DNA of 64,000 nt from Amaranthus tricolor (lineage: Eukaryota > Streptophyta > Magnoliopsida > Caryophyllales > Amaranthaceae). The first letter of the stretch is position 1, and every line of letters starts with the position of its first letter. The position numbers and the translations under genes were made by a program. The stretch lies in contig NC_080059.1 in assembly GCF_026212465.1 (NCBI RefSeq), positions 25,249,292-25,313,291 on the forward strand. The letters run 5' to 3'. Below, piece after piece: positions 24,290-37,927 of the stretch. The notes below the pieces were generated by a model. It was not told the DNA's origin. It saw nothing but the letters and a program-made list of their open reading frames with translations, and made no database searches.

Positions 24290-27012
24290 GTTCATTCGTC
24301 ATTGACCATTAATCCTTGTTCATTCTTCATCGTTCATTCTTCATTGATCATTGATCCTTGTTCATTCTTCATCGTTCATTCTTCATTGAGCATTGATCCT
24401 TGTTCATTCCTCATCGTTCATTCTTCATTGATCATTGTTCCTTGTTCATTCTTCATCGTTCATTCTTCATTGAGAATTGATCCTTGTTCATTCTTCATCG
24501 TTCATTCTTCATTGAGAATTGATCCTTGTTCATTCTTCATCGTTCATTCTTCATTGATCATTGATCCTTGTTCATTCTTCATCGTTCATTCTTCATTGAT
24601 CATTGATCCTTGTTCATTCTTCATCGTTCATTCTTCTTTGATCATTGATCCTTGTTCATTCTTCATTGATCATTGATCCTTGTTCATTCTTCATCGTTCA
24701 TTCGTCATTGATCATTGATCCTTGTTCATTCTTCATCGTTCATTCGTCATTGATCATTGATCCTTGTTCATTCTTCATCGTTCATTCGTCATTGATCATT
24801 GATCCTTGTTCATTCTTCATCGTTCATTTGTCATTGACCATTAATCCTTGTTCATTCTTCATCGTTCATTCTTCATTGATCCTTGTTCATTCTTCATCGT
24901 TCATTCGTCATTGACCATTAATCCTTGTTCATTCTTCATCGTTCATTCTTCATTGATCATTGATCCTTGTTCATTCTTCATCGTTCATTCTTCTTTGATC
25001 ATTGATCCTTGTTCATTCTTCATTGATCATTGATCCTTGTTCATTTTTCATCGTTCATTCGTCATTGATCATTGATCCTTGTTCATTCTTCATCGTTCAT
25101 TCGTCATTGATCATTGATCCTTGTTTATTCTTCATCGTTCATTCGTCATTGACCATTAATCCTTGTTCATTCTTCATCGTTCATTCTTCATTGATCATAG
25201 ATCCTTGTTCATTCTTCATCGTTCATTCGTCATTGATCATTGATCCTTGTTCATTCTTCATTGTTCATTCGTCATTGACTATTACTCCTTGTTCATTCTT
25301 CTTCGTTCATTCTTCATTGATCATTGATCCTTGTTCATTCTTCATCGTTCATTCTTCTTTGATCATTGATCCTTGTTCATTCTTCATTGATCATTGATCC
25401 TTGTTCATTCTTCATCGTTCATTCGTCATTGATCATTGATCCTTGTTCATTCTTCATCGTTCATTCGTCATTGATCATTGATCCTTGTTTATTCTTCATC
25501 GTTCATTCGTCATTGACCATTAATCCTTGTTCATTCTTCATCGTTCATTCTTCATTGATCATTGATCCTTGTTCATTCTTCATCGTTCATTCGTCATTGA
25601 CCATTAATCCTTGTTCATTCTTCATCGTTCATTCTTCATTGATCATTGATCCTTGTTCATTCTTCATCGTTCATTCTTCATTGAGCATTGATACTTGTTC
25701 ATTCTTCATCGTTCATTCGTCATTGACCATTAATCCTTGTTCATTCTTCATCGTTCATTCTTCATTGATCATTGATCCTTGTTCATTCTTCATCGTTCAT
25801 TCGTCATTGACCATTAATCCTTGTTCATTCTTCATCGTTCATTCTTCATTGATCATTGAACCTTGTTCATTCTTCATCGTTCATTCTTCTTTGATCATTG
25901 ATCCTTGTTCATTCTTCATTGATCGTTGATCCTTGTTCATTCTTCATCGTTCATTCGTCATTGATCATTGATCCTTGTTCATTCTTCATTGATCATTTAT
26001 CCTTGTTCATTCTTCATCGTTCATTCTTCTTTGGTCATTGATCCTTGTTCATTCTTCATTGATCATTGATCCTTGTTCATTCTTCATCGTTCATTCGTCA
26101 TTGACCATTACTCCTTGTTCATTCTTCATCGTTCATTCTTCATTGATCATTGATCCTTGTTCATTCTTCATCGTTCATTCTTCTTTGATCATTGATCCTT
26201 GTTCATTCTTCATTGATCATTGATCCTTGTTCATTCTTCATCGTTCATTCTTCATTGACCATTGATCCTTGTTCATTCTTCATCGTTCATTCTTCATTGA
26301 CCATTAATCCTTGTTCATTCTTCATCGATCATTCTTCATTGATCATTGTTCCTTGTTCATTCTTCATCGTTCAATCTTCATTGATCATTGATCCTTGTTC
26401 ATTCTTCATCGTTCATTCTTCATTGATCATTGATCCTTGTTCATTCTTCATCGTTCATTCGTCATTGATCATTGATCCTTATTCATTCTTCATCGTTCAT
26501 TTTTCATTTATCATTGATCCTTGTTCATTCTTCATTGATCATTTATCCTTGTTCATTCTTCATCGTTCATTCGTCATTGACCATTAATCCTTGTTCATTC
26601 TTCATCGTTCATTCTTCATTGATCATTGATCCTTGTTCATTCTTCATCGTTCATTCGTCATTGACCATTAATTCTTGTTCATTCTTCATCGTTCATTCTT
26701 CATTGATCATTGAACCTTGTTCATTCTTCATCGTTCATTCTTCTTTGATCATTGATCCTTGTTCATTCTTCATTGATCATTGATCCTTGTTCATTCTTCA
26801 TCGTTCATTCGTCATTGATCATTGATCCTTGTTCATTCTTCATCGTTCATTCTTCATTGATCATTGATCCTTGTTCATTCTTCATCGTTCATTCGTCATT
26901 GATCATTGATCCTTGTTCATTCTTCATCGTTCATTCGTCATTGACCATTACTCCTTGTTCATTCTTCATCGTTCATTCGTCATTGATCATTGATCCTTGT
27001 TCATTCTTCATC
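24290..27012. repeat. 2,723-bp higher-order unit, copy 1
   Basis: Boundaries at 24,645, 24,848, 25,002, 25,366, 26,038, 26,192, 26,472 and 26,752 all recur 2,723 bp later. It contains low-frequency variants such as GATCGTTG in a 28-mer (25,921), CTTTGGTC (26,031) and TCAATC (26,372), each repeated at the same offset. The right half carries left-end type variants (TTCATTTATC, TAATTCTTG), so sequence characteristic of 0.4-9 kb reappears here. Confidence 0.92.
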
Positions 27013-29735
27013 GTTCATTCGTCATTGACCATTAATCCTTGTTCATTCTTCATCGTTCATTCTTCATTGATCATTGATCCTTGTTCATTCTTCATCGTTC
27101 ATTCTTCATTGAGCATTGATCCTTGTTCATTCCTCATCGTTCATTCTTCATTGATCATTGTTCCTTGTTCATTCTTCATCGTTCATTCTTCATTGAGAAT
27201 TGATCCTTGTTCATTCTTCATCGTTCATTCTTCATTGAGAATTGATCCTTGTTCATTCTTCATCGTTCATTCTTCATTGATCATTGATCCTTGTTCATTC
27301 TTCATCGTTCATTCTTCATTGATCATTGATCCTTGTTCATTCTTCATCGTTCATTCTTCTTTGATCATTGATCCTTGTTCATTCTTCATTGATCATTGAT
27401 CCTTGTTCATTCTTCATCGTTCATTCGTCATTGATCATTGATCCTTGTTCATTCTTCATCGTTCATTCGTCATTGATCATTGATCCTTGTTCATTCTTCA
27501 TCGTTCATTCGTCATTGATCATTGATCCTTGTTCATTCTTCATCGTTCATTTGTCATTGACCATTAATCCTTGTTCATTCTTCATCGTTCATTCTTCATT
27601 GATCCTTGTTCATTCTTCATCGTTCATTCGTCATTGACCATTAATCCTTGTTCATTCTTCATCGTTCATTCTTCATTGATCATTGATCCTTGTTCATTCT
27701 TCATCGTTCATTCTTCTTTGATCATTGATCCTTGTTCATTCTTCATTGATCATTGATCCTTGTTCATTTTTCATCGTTCATTCGTCATTGATCATTGATC
27801 CTTGTTCATTCTTCATCGTTCATTCGTCATTGATCATTGATCCTTGTTTATTCTTCATCGTTCATTCGTCATTGACCATTAATCCTTGTTCATTCTTCAT
27901 CGTTCATTCTTCATTGATCATAGATCCTTGTTCATTCTTCATCGTTCATTCGTCATTGATCATTGATCCTTGTTCATTCTTCATTGTTCATTCGTCATTG
28001 ACTATTACTCCTTGTTCATTCTTCTTCGTTCATTCTTCATTGATCATTGATCCTTGTTCATTCTTCATCGTTCATTCTTCTTTGATCATTGATCCTTGTT
28101 CATTCTTCATTGATCATTGATCCTTGTTCATTCTTCATCGTTCATTCGTCATTGATCATTGATCCTTGTTCATTCTTCATCGTTCATTCGTCATTGATCA
28201 TTGATCCTTGTTTATTCTTCATCGTTCATTCGTCATTGACCATTAATCCTTGTTCATTCTTCATCGTTCATTCTTCATTGATCATTGATCCTTGTTCATT
28301 CTTCATCGTTCATTCGTCATTGACCATTAATCCTTGTTCATTCTTCATCGTTCATTCTTCATTGATCATTGATCCTTGTTCATTCTTCATCGTTCATTCT
28401 TCATTGAGCATTGATACTTTTTCATTCTTCATCGTTCATTCGTCATTGACCATTAATCCTTGTTCATTCTTCATCGTTCATTCTTCATTGATCATTGATC
28501 CTTGTTCATTCTTCATCGTTCATTCGTCATTGACCATTAATCCTTGTTCATTCTTCATCGTTCATTCTTCATTGATCATTGAACCTTGTTCATTCTTCAT
28601 CGTTCATTCTTCTTTGATCATTGATCCTTGTTCATTCTTCATTGATCGTTGATCCTTGTTCATTCTTCATCGTTCATTCGTCATTGATCATTGATCCTTG
28701 TTCATTCTTCATTGATCATTTATCCTTGTTCATTCTTCATCGTTCATTCTTCTTTGGTCATTGATCCTTGTTCATTCTTCATTGATCATTGATCCTTGTT
28801 CATTCTTCATCGTTCATTCGTCATTGACCATTACTCCTTGTTCATTCTTCATCGTTCATTCTTCATTGATCATTGATCCTTGTTCATTCTTCATCGTTCA
28901 TTCTTCTTTGATCATTGATCCTTGTTCATTCTTCATTGATCATTGATCCTTGTTCATTCTTCATCGTTCATTCTTCATTGACCATTGATCCTTGTTCATT
29001 CTTCATCGTTCATTCTTCATTGACCATTAATCCTTGTTCATTCTTCATCGATCATTCTTCATTGATCATTGTTCCTTGTTCATTCTTCATCGTTCAATCT
29101 TCATTGATCATTGATCCTTGTTCATTCTTCATCGTTCATTCTTCATTGATCATTGATCCTTGTTCATTCTTCATCGTTCATTCGTCATTGATCATTGATC
29201 CTTATTCATTCTTCATCGTTCATTTTTCATTTATCATTGATCCTTGTTCATTCTTCATTGATCATTTATCCTTGTTCATTCTTCATCGTTCATTCGTCAT
29301 TGACCATTAATCCTTGTTCATTCTTCATCGTTCATTCTTCATTGATCATTGATCCTTGTTCATTCTTCATCGTTCATTCGTCATTGACCATTAATTCTTG
29401 TTCATTCTTCATCGTTCATTCTTCATTGATCATTGAACCTTGTTCATTCTTCATCGTTCATTCTTCTTTGATCATTGATCCTTGTTCATTCTTCATTGAT
29501 CATTGATCCTTGTTCATTCTTCATCGTTCATTCGTCATTGATCATTGATCCTTGTTCATTCTTCATCGTTCATTCTTCATTGATCATTGATCCTTGTTCA
29601 TTCTTCATCGTTCATTCGTCATTGATCATTGATCCTTGTTCATTCTTCATCGTTCATTCGTCATTGACCATTACTCCTTGTTCATTCTTCATCGTTCATT
29701 CTTCATTGATCATTGAACCTTGTTCATTCTTCATC
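27013..29735. repeat. 2,723-bp higher-order unit, copy 2
   Basis: It matches copy 1 throughout except at its right end, near 29,690. There GAACCTTG and GATTATTG monomers replace the GTCATTG, GATCATTG arrangement. A private ATACTTTTTC lies near 28,416. A third, 210-bp shorter version starts about 10.8 kb downstream. Confidence 0.9.
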
Positions 29736-32700
29736 GTTCATTCTTCTTTGATTATTGATCCTTGTTTATTCTTCATTGATCATTGATCCTTGTTCATTCT
29801 TCATCGTTCATTCGTCATTGATCATTGATCCTTGTTCATTCTTCATCGTTCATTCGTAATTGATCATTGATCCTTGTTCATTCTTCATCGTTCATTCATC
29901 ATTGACCATTAATCCTTGTTCATTTTTCATCGTTCATTCTTCATTGATCATTGATCCTTGTTCATTCTTCATCGTTCATTCGTCATTGACCATTAATCCT
30001 TGTTCATTCTTCATCGTTCATTCTTCATTGATCATTGATCCTTGTTCATTCTTCATCGTTCATTCTTCTTTGATCATTGATCCTTGTTCATTCTTCATTG
30101 ATCATTGATCCTTGTTCATTCTTCATCGTTCATTCGTCATTGATCATTGATCCTTGTTCATTCTTCATCGTTCATTCGTCATTGATCATTGATCCTTGTT
30201 CATTCTTCATCGTTCATTTGTCATTGACCATTAATCCTTGTTCATTCTTCATCGTTCATTCTTCATTGATCCTTGTTCAATCTTCATCGTTCATTCGTCA
30301 TTGACCATTAATCCTTGTTCATTCTTCATCGTTCATTCTTCATTGATCATTGATCCTTGTTCATTCTTCATCGTTCATTCTTCTTTGATCATTGATCCTT
30401 GTTCATTCTTCATTGATCATTGATCCTTGTTCATTCTTCATCGTTCATTCGTCATTGATCATTGATCCTTGTTCATTCTTCATCGTTCATTCGTCATTGA
30501 CTATTACTCCTTGTTCATTCTTCTTCGTTCATTCTTCATTGATCATTGATCCTTGTTCATTCTGCATCGTTCATTCTTCTTTGATCATTGATCCTTGTTC
30601 ATTCTTCATTGATCATTGATCCTTGTTCATTCTTCATCGTTCATTCGTCATTGATCATTGATCCTTGTTCATTCTTCATCGTTCATTCGTCATTGATCAT
30701 TGATCCTTGTTTATTCTTCATCGTTCATTCGTCATTGACCATTAATCCTTGTTCATTTTTCATCGTTCATTCTTCATTGATCATTGATCCTTGTTCATTC
30801 TTCATCGTTCATTCGTCATTGACCATTAATCCTTGTTCATTCTTCATCGTTCATTCTTCATTGATCATTGATCCTTGTTCATTCTTCATCGTTCATTCTT
30901 CATTGAGCATTGATACTTGTTCATTCTTCATCGTTCATTCGTCATTGACCATTAATCCTTGTTCATTCTTCATCGATCATTCTTCATTGATCATTGTTCC
31001 TTGTTCATTCTTCATCGTTCATTCTTCATTGACCATTACTCCTTGTTCATTCTTCATCTTTCATTCTTCATTGATCATTGATCCTTGTTCATTCTTCATC
31101 GTTCATTCGTCATTGATCATTGATCCTTATTCATTCTTCATCGTTCATTCTTCATTTATCATTGATCCTTGTTCTTTCTTCATCGTTCATTCTTCATTGA
31201 TCATTGATCCTTGTTCATTCTTCATCGTTCATTCGTCATTGACCATTAATCCTTGTTCATTCTTCATCGTTCATTCTTCATTGATCATTGATCCTTGTTC
31301 ATTCTTCATCGTTCATTCGTCATTGACCATTAATCCTTGTTCATTCTTCATCGTTCATTCTTCATTGATCATTGAACCTTGTTCACTCTTCATCGTTCAT
31401 TCTTCTTTGATCATTGATCCTTGTTCATTCTTCATTGATCATTGATCCTTGTTCATTCTTCATCTTTCATTCGTCATTGATCATTGATCCTTGTTCATTC
31501 TTCATCGTTCATTCGTCATTGATCATTGATCCTTGTTCATTCTTCATCGTTCATTCGTCATTGACCATTAATCCTTGTTCATTCTTCATCGTTCATTCTT
31601 CATTGATCATTGATCCTTGTTCATTCTTCATCGTTCATTCGTCATTGACCATTAATCCTTGTTCATTCTTCATCGTTCATTCTACATTGATCATTGATCC
31701 TTGTTCATTCTTCATCGTTCATTCTTCTTTGATCATTGATCCTTGTTCATTCTTCATTGATCATTGATCCTTGTTCATTCTTCATCGTTCATTCGTCATT
31801 GATCATTGATCCTTGTTCATTCTTCATCGTTCATTCGTCATTGATCATTGATCCTTGTTCATTCTTCATCGTTCATTCGTCATTGATCATTGATCCTTGT
31901 TCATTCTTCATCGTTCATTTGTCATTGACCATTAATCCTTGTTCATTCTTCATCGTTCATTCTTCATTGATCCTTGTTCATTCTTCATCGTTCATTCGTC
32001 ATTGACCATTAATCCTTGTTCATTCTTCATCGTTCATTCTTCATTGATCATTGATCCTTGTTCATTCTTCATCGTTCATTCTTCTTTGATCATTGATCCT
32101 TGTTCATTCTTCATTGATCATAGATCCTTGTTCATTCTTCATCGTTCATTCGTCATTGATCATTGATCCTTGTTCATTCTTCATCGTTCATTCGTCATTG
32201 ACTATTACTCCTTGTTCATTCTTCTTCGTTCATTCTTCATTGATCATTGATCCTTGTTCATTCTTCATCGTTCATTCTTCTTTGATCATTGATTCTTGTT
32301 CATTCTTCATTGATCATTGATCCTTGTTCATTCTTCATTGATCATTGATCCTTGTTCATTCTTCATCGTTCATTCGTCATTGATCATTGATCCTTGTTCA
32401 TTCTTCATCGTTCATTCGTCATTGATCATTGATCCTTGTTTATTCTTCATCGTTCATTCGTCATTGACCATTAATCCTTGTTCATTTTTCATCGTTCATT
32501 CTTCATTGATCATTGATCCTTGTTCATTCTTCATCGTTCATTCGTCATTGACCATTAATCCTTGTTCATTCTTCATCGTTCATTCTTCATTGATCATTGA
32601 TCCTTGTTCATTCTTCATCGTTCATTCTTCTTTGATCATTGATCCTTGTTCATTCTTCATCTTTCATTCTTCATTGATCATTGATCCTTGTTCATTCTTC

Positions 32701-33559
32701 ATCGTTCATTCTTCTTTGATCATTGATCCTTGTTCATTCTTCATTGATCATTGATCCTTGTTCATTCTTCATCGTTCATTCGTCATTGATCATTGATCCT
32801 TGTTCATTCTTCATCGTTCATTCGTCATTGATCATTGATCCTTGTTTATTCTTCATCGTTCATTCGTCATTGACCATTAATCCTTGTTCATTCTTCATCG
32901 TTCATTCTTCATTGATCATTGATCCTTGTTCATTCTTCATCGTTCATTCGTCATTGACCATTAATCCTTGTTCATTCTTCATCGTTCATTCTTCATTGAT
33001 CATTGATCCTTGTTCATTCTTCATCGTTCATTCGTCATTGACCATTAATCCTTGTTCATTCTTCATCGTTCATTCTTCATTGATCATTGATCCTTGTTCA
33101 TTCTTCATCGTTCATTCTTCTTTGATCATTGATCCTTGTTCATTCTTCATTGATCATTGATCCTTGTTCATTCTTCATCGTTCATTCTTCATTGATCATT
33201 GTTCCTTGTTCATTCTTCATCGTTCATTCGTCATTGACCATTAATCCTTGTTCATTCTTCATCGTTCATTCTTCATTGATCATTGAACCTTGTTCATTCT
33301 TCATCGTTCATTCTTCTTTGATCATTGATCCTTGTTCATTCTTCATCGTTCATTCGTCATTGATCATTGATCCTTGTTCATTCTTCATCGTTCATTCGTA
33401 ATTGATCTTTGATCCTTGTTCATTCTTCATCGTTCATTCATCATTGACCATTAATCCTTGTTCATTCTTCATCGTTCATTCTTCATTGATCATTGATCCT
33501 TGTTCATTCTTCATCGTTCATTCGTCATTGACCATTAATCCTTGTTCATTCTTCATCGT
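29736..33559. repeat. mosaic satellite; parts copied at 40.6-42.7 kb
   Basis: Boundaries at 30,238, 30,392, 30,588, 31,414 and 31,736 recur at offset 10,983. It contains the longest stop-free stretch, 30,588-31,445, which is purely repeat. Near 32,628 and 33,314, CTTCTTTG monomers are not followed by the usual 28-mer, which suggests joints between unrelated modules. No single period holds through the region. Confidence 0.8.
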
Positions 33560-35743
33560 TCATTCTTCATTGATCATTGATCCTTTTTCATTCTTCATCG
33601 TTCATTCGTCATTGACCATTAATCCTTGTTCATTCTTCATCGTTCATTCTTCATTGATCATTGATCCTTGTTCATTCTTCATCGTTCATTCTTCTTTGAT
33701 CATTGATCCTTGTTCATTCTTCATTGATCATTGATCCTTGTTCATTCTTCATCGTTCATTCTTCATTGATCATTGTTCCTTGTTCATTCTTCATCGTTCA
33801 TTCGTCATTGACCATTAATCCTTGTTCATTCTTCATCGTTCATTCTTCATTGATCATTGAACCTTGTTCATTCTTCATCGTTCATTCTTCTTTGATCATT
33901 GATCCTTGTTCATTCTTCATTGATCATTGATCCTTGTTCATTCTTCATCGTTCATTCGTCATTGATCATTGATCCTTGTTCATTCTTCATCGTTCATTCG
34001 TCATTGGTCATTGATCCTTGTTCATTCTTCATCGTTCATTCGTCATTGACCATTAATCCTTGTTCATTCTTCATCGTTCATTCTTCATTGATCATTGATC
34101 CTTGTTCATTCTTCATCGTTCATTCGTCATTGACCATTAATCCTTGTTCATTCTTCATCGTTCATTCTACATTGATCATTGATCCTTGTTCGTTCTTCAT
34201 CGTTCATTCTTCTTTGATCATTGATCCTTGTTCATTCTTCATTGATCATTGATCCTTGTTCATTCTTCATCGTTCATTCGTCATTGATCATTGATCCTTG
34301 TTCATTCTTCATCGTTCATTCGTCATTGATCATTGATCCTTGTTCATTCTTCATCGTTCATTCGTCATTGACCATTAATCCTTGTTCATTCTTCATCGTT
34401 CATTCTTCATTGATAATTGATCCTTGTTCATTCTTCATCGTTCATTCTTCATTGAGCATTGATCCTTGTTCATTCTTCATCGTTCATTCTTCATTGATCA
34501 TTGATCCTTGTTCATTCTTCATCGTTCATTCTTCATTGATCATTGATCCTTGTTCATTCTTCATCGTTCATTCTTGTTTGATCATTGATCCTTGTTCATT
34601 CTTCATTGATCATTGATCCTTGTTCATTCTTTATCGTTCATTCGTCATTGATCATTGATCCTTGTTCATTCTTCATCGTTCATTCGTCATTGACTATTAC
34701 TCCTTGTTCATTCTTCTTCGTTCATTCTTCATTGATCATTGATCCTTGTTCATTCTTCATCGTTCATTCTTCTTTGATCATTGATCCTTGTTCATTCTTC
34801 ATTGATCATTGATCCTTGTTCATTCTTCATCGTTCATTCGTCATTGATCATTGATCCTTGTTCATTCTTCATCGTTCATTCGTCATTGATCATTGATCCT
34901 TGTTTATTCTTCATCGTTCATTCGTCATTGACCATTAATCTTTGTTCATTTTTCATCGTTCATTCTTCATTGATCATTGATCCTTGTTCATTCTTCATCG
35001 TTCATTCGTCATTGACCATTAATCCTTGTTCATTCTTCATCGTTCATTCTTCATTGATCATTGATCCTTGTTCATTCTTCATCGTTCATTCTTCATTGAG
35101 CATTGATACTTGTTCATTCTTCATCGTTCATTCGTCATTGACCATTAATCCTTGTTCATTCTTCATCGATCATTCTTCATTGATCATTGTTCCTTGTTCA
35201 TTCTTCATCGTTCATTCTTCATTGACCATTACTCCTTGTTCATTCTTCATCTTTCATTCTTCATTGATCATTGATCCTTGTTCATTCTTCATCGTTCATT
35301 CGTCATTGATCATTGATCCTTATTCATTCTTCATCGTTCATTCTTCAGTTATCATTGATCCTTGTTCTTTCTTCATCGTTCATTCTTCATTGATCATTGA
35401 TCCTTGTTCATTCTTCATCGTTCATTCATCATTGACCATTAATCCTTGTTCATTCTGCATCGTTCATTCTACATTGATCATTGATCCTTGTTCATTCTTC
35501 ATCGTTCATTCTTCTTTGATCATTGATCCTTGTTCATTCTTCATTGATCATTGATCCTTGTTCATTCTTCATCGTTCATTCGTCATTGATCATTGATCCT
35601 TGTTCATTCTTCATCGTTCATTCGTCATTGATCATTGATCCTTGTTCATTCTTCATCGTTCATTCGTCATTGACCATTAATCCTTGTTCATTCTTCATCG
35701 TTCATTCTTCATTGATCATTGATCCTTGTTCATTCTTCATCGT
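33560..35743. repeat. 2,184-bp higher-order unit, copy 1
   Basis: Boundaries at 33,703, 33,899, 34,221, 34,585, 34,781 and 35,523 recur 2,184 bp later. Shared rare variants are GATCCTTTTTC (33,581), GTTCGTTC (34,189), CTTGTTTG (34,574), TTCTTTATCG (34,628) and TAATCTTTG (34,938). Confidence 0.92.
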
Positions 35744-37927
35744 TCATTCTTCATTGATCATTGATCCTTTTTCATTCTTCATCGTTCATTCGTCATTGAC
35801 CATTAATCCTTGTTCATTCTTCATCGTTCATTCTTCATTGATCATTGATCCTTGTTCATTCTTCATCGTTCATTCTTCTTTGATCATTGATCCTTGTTCA
35901 TTCTTCATTGATCATTGATCCTTGTTCATTCTTCATCGTTCATTCTTCATTGATCATTGTTCCTTGTTCATTCTTCATCGTTCATTCGTCATTGACCATT
36001 AATCCTTGTTCATTCTTCATCGTTCATTCTTCATTGATCATTGAACCTTGTTCATTCTTCATCGTTCATTCTTCTTTGATCATTGATCCTTGTTCATTCT
36101 TCATTGATCATTGATCCTTGTTCATTCTTCATCGTTCATTCGTCATTGATCATTGATCCTTGTTCATTCTTCATCGTTCATTCGTCATTGGTCATTGATC
36201 CTTGTTCATTCTTCATCGTTCATTCGTCATTGACCATTAATCCTTGTTCATTCTTCATCGTTCATTCTTCATTGATCATTGATCCTTGTTCATTCTTCAT
36301 CGTTCATTCGTCATTGACCATTAATCCTTGTTCATTCTTCATCGTTCATTCTACATTGATCATTGATCCTTGTTCGTTCTTCATCGTTCATTCTTCTTTG
36401 ATCATTGATCCTTGTTCATTCTTCATTGATCATTGATCCTTGTTCATTCTTCATCGTTCATTCGTCATTGATCATTGATCCTTGTTCATTCTTCATCGTT
36501 CATTCGTCATTGATCATTGATCCTTGTTCATTCTTCATCGTTCATTCGTCATTGACCATTAATCCTTGTTCATTCTTCATCGTTCATTCTTCATTGATAA
36601 TTGATCCTTGTTCATTCTTCATCGTTCATTCTTCATTGAGCATTGATCCTTGTTCATTCTTCATCGTTCATTCTTCATTGATCATTGATCCTTGTTCATT
36701 CTTCATCGTTCATTCTTCATTGATCATTGATCCTTGTTCATTCTTCATCGTTCATTCTTGTTTGATCATTGATCCTTGTTCATTCTTCATTGATCATTGA
36801 TCCTTGTTCATTCTTTATCGTTCATTCGTCATTGATCATTGATCCTTGTTCATTCTTCATCGTTCATTCGTCATTGACTATTACTCCTTGTTCATTCTTC
36901 TTCGTTCATTCTTCATTGATCATTGATCCTTGTTCATTCTTCATCGTTCATTCTTCTTTGATCATTGATCCTTGTTCATTCTTCATTGATCATTGATCCT
37001 TGTTCATTCTTCATCGTTCATTCGTCATTGATCATTGATCCTTGTTCATTCTTCATCGTTCATTCGTCATTGATCATGGATCCTTGTTTATTCTTCATCG
37101 TTCATTCGTCATTGACCATTAATCTTTGTTCATTTTTCATCGTTCATTCTTCATTGATCATTGATCCTTGTTCATTCTTCATCGTTCATTCGTCATTGAC
37201 CATTAATCCTTGTTCATTCTTCATCGTTCATTCTTCATTGATCATTGATCCTTGTTCATTCTTCATCGTTCATTCTTCATTGAGCATTGATACTTGTTCA
37301 TTCTTCATCGTTCATTCGTCATTGACCATTAATCCTTGTTCATTCTTCATCGATCATTCTTCATTGATCATTGTTCCTTGTTCATTCTTCATCGTTCATT
37401 CTTCATTGACCATTACTCCTTGTTCATTCTTCATCTTTCATTCTTCATTGATCATTGATCCTTGTTCATTCTTCATCGTTCATTCGTCATTGATCATTGA
37501 TCCTTATTCATTCTTCATCGTTCATTCTTCAGTTATCATTGATCCTTGTTCTTTCTTCATCGTTCATTCTTCATTGATCATTGATCCTTGTTCATTCTTC
37601 ATCGTTCATTCATCATTGACCATTAATCCTTGTTCATTCTGCATCGTTCATTCTACATTGATCATTGATCCTTGTTCATTCTTCATCGTTCATTCTTCTT
37701 TGATCATTGATCCTTGTTCATTCTTCATTGATCATTGATCCTTGTTCATTCTTCATCGTTCATTCGTCATTGATCATTGATCCTTGTTCATTCTTCATCG
37801 TTCATTCGTCATTGATCATTGATCCTTGTTCATTCTTCATCGTTCATTCGTCATTGACCATTAATCCTTGTTCATTCTTCATCGTTCATTCTTCATTGAT
37901 CATTGATCCTTGTTCATTCTTCATCGT
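35744..37927. repeat. 2,184-bp higher-order unit, copy 2
   Basis: The same rare variants appear at 35,765, 36,373, 36,758, 36,812 and 37,122. A private CATGGATCC at about 37,077 makes a GGATCC site, as does an independent one near 795. The match to copy 1 ends where copy 1 has GATCCTTTTTC and this copy continues with AGCATTGATCC. Confidence 0.9.

Noticed and set aside
30588..31445. A 285-codon stop-free stretch (also at 41,571-42,428) and many shorter ones, reading as a 14-residue repeat with one Cys per repeat
   Set aside because: They are forced by the 42-bp period, which has one stop-free forward frame. They start at TTG, have no ribosome-binding site, close at TGA whenever a 28- or 35-mer shifts frame, and the frame wanders along the array. 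Variants are not biased to synonymous sites. A real repeat protein would hold one frame.
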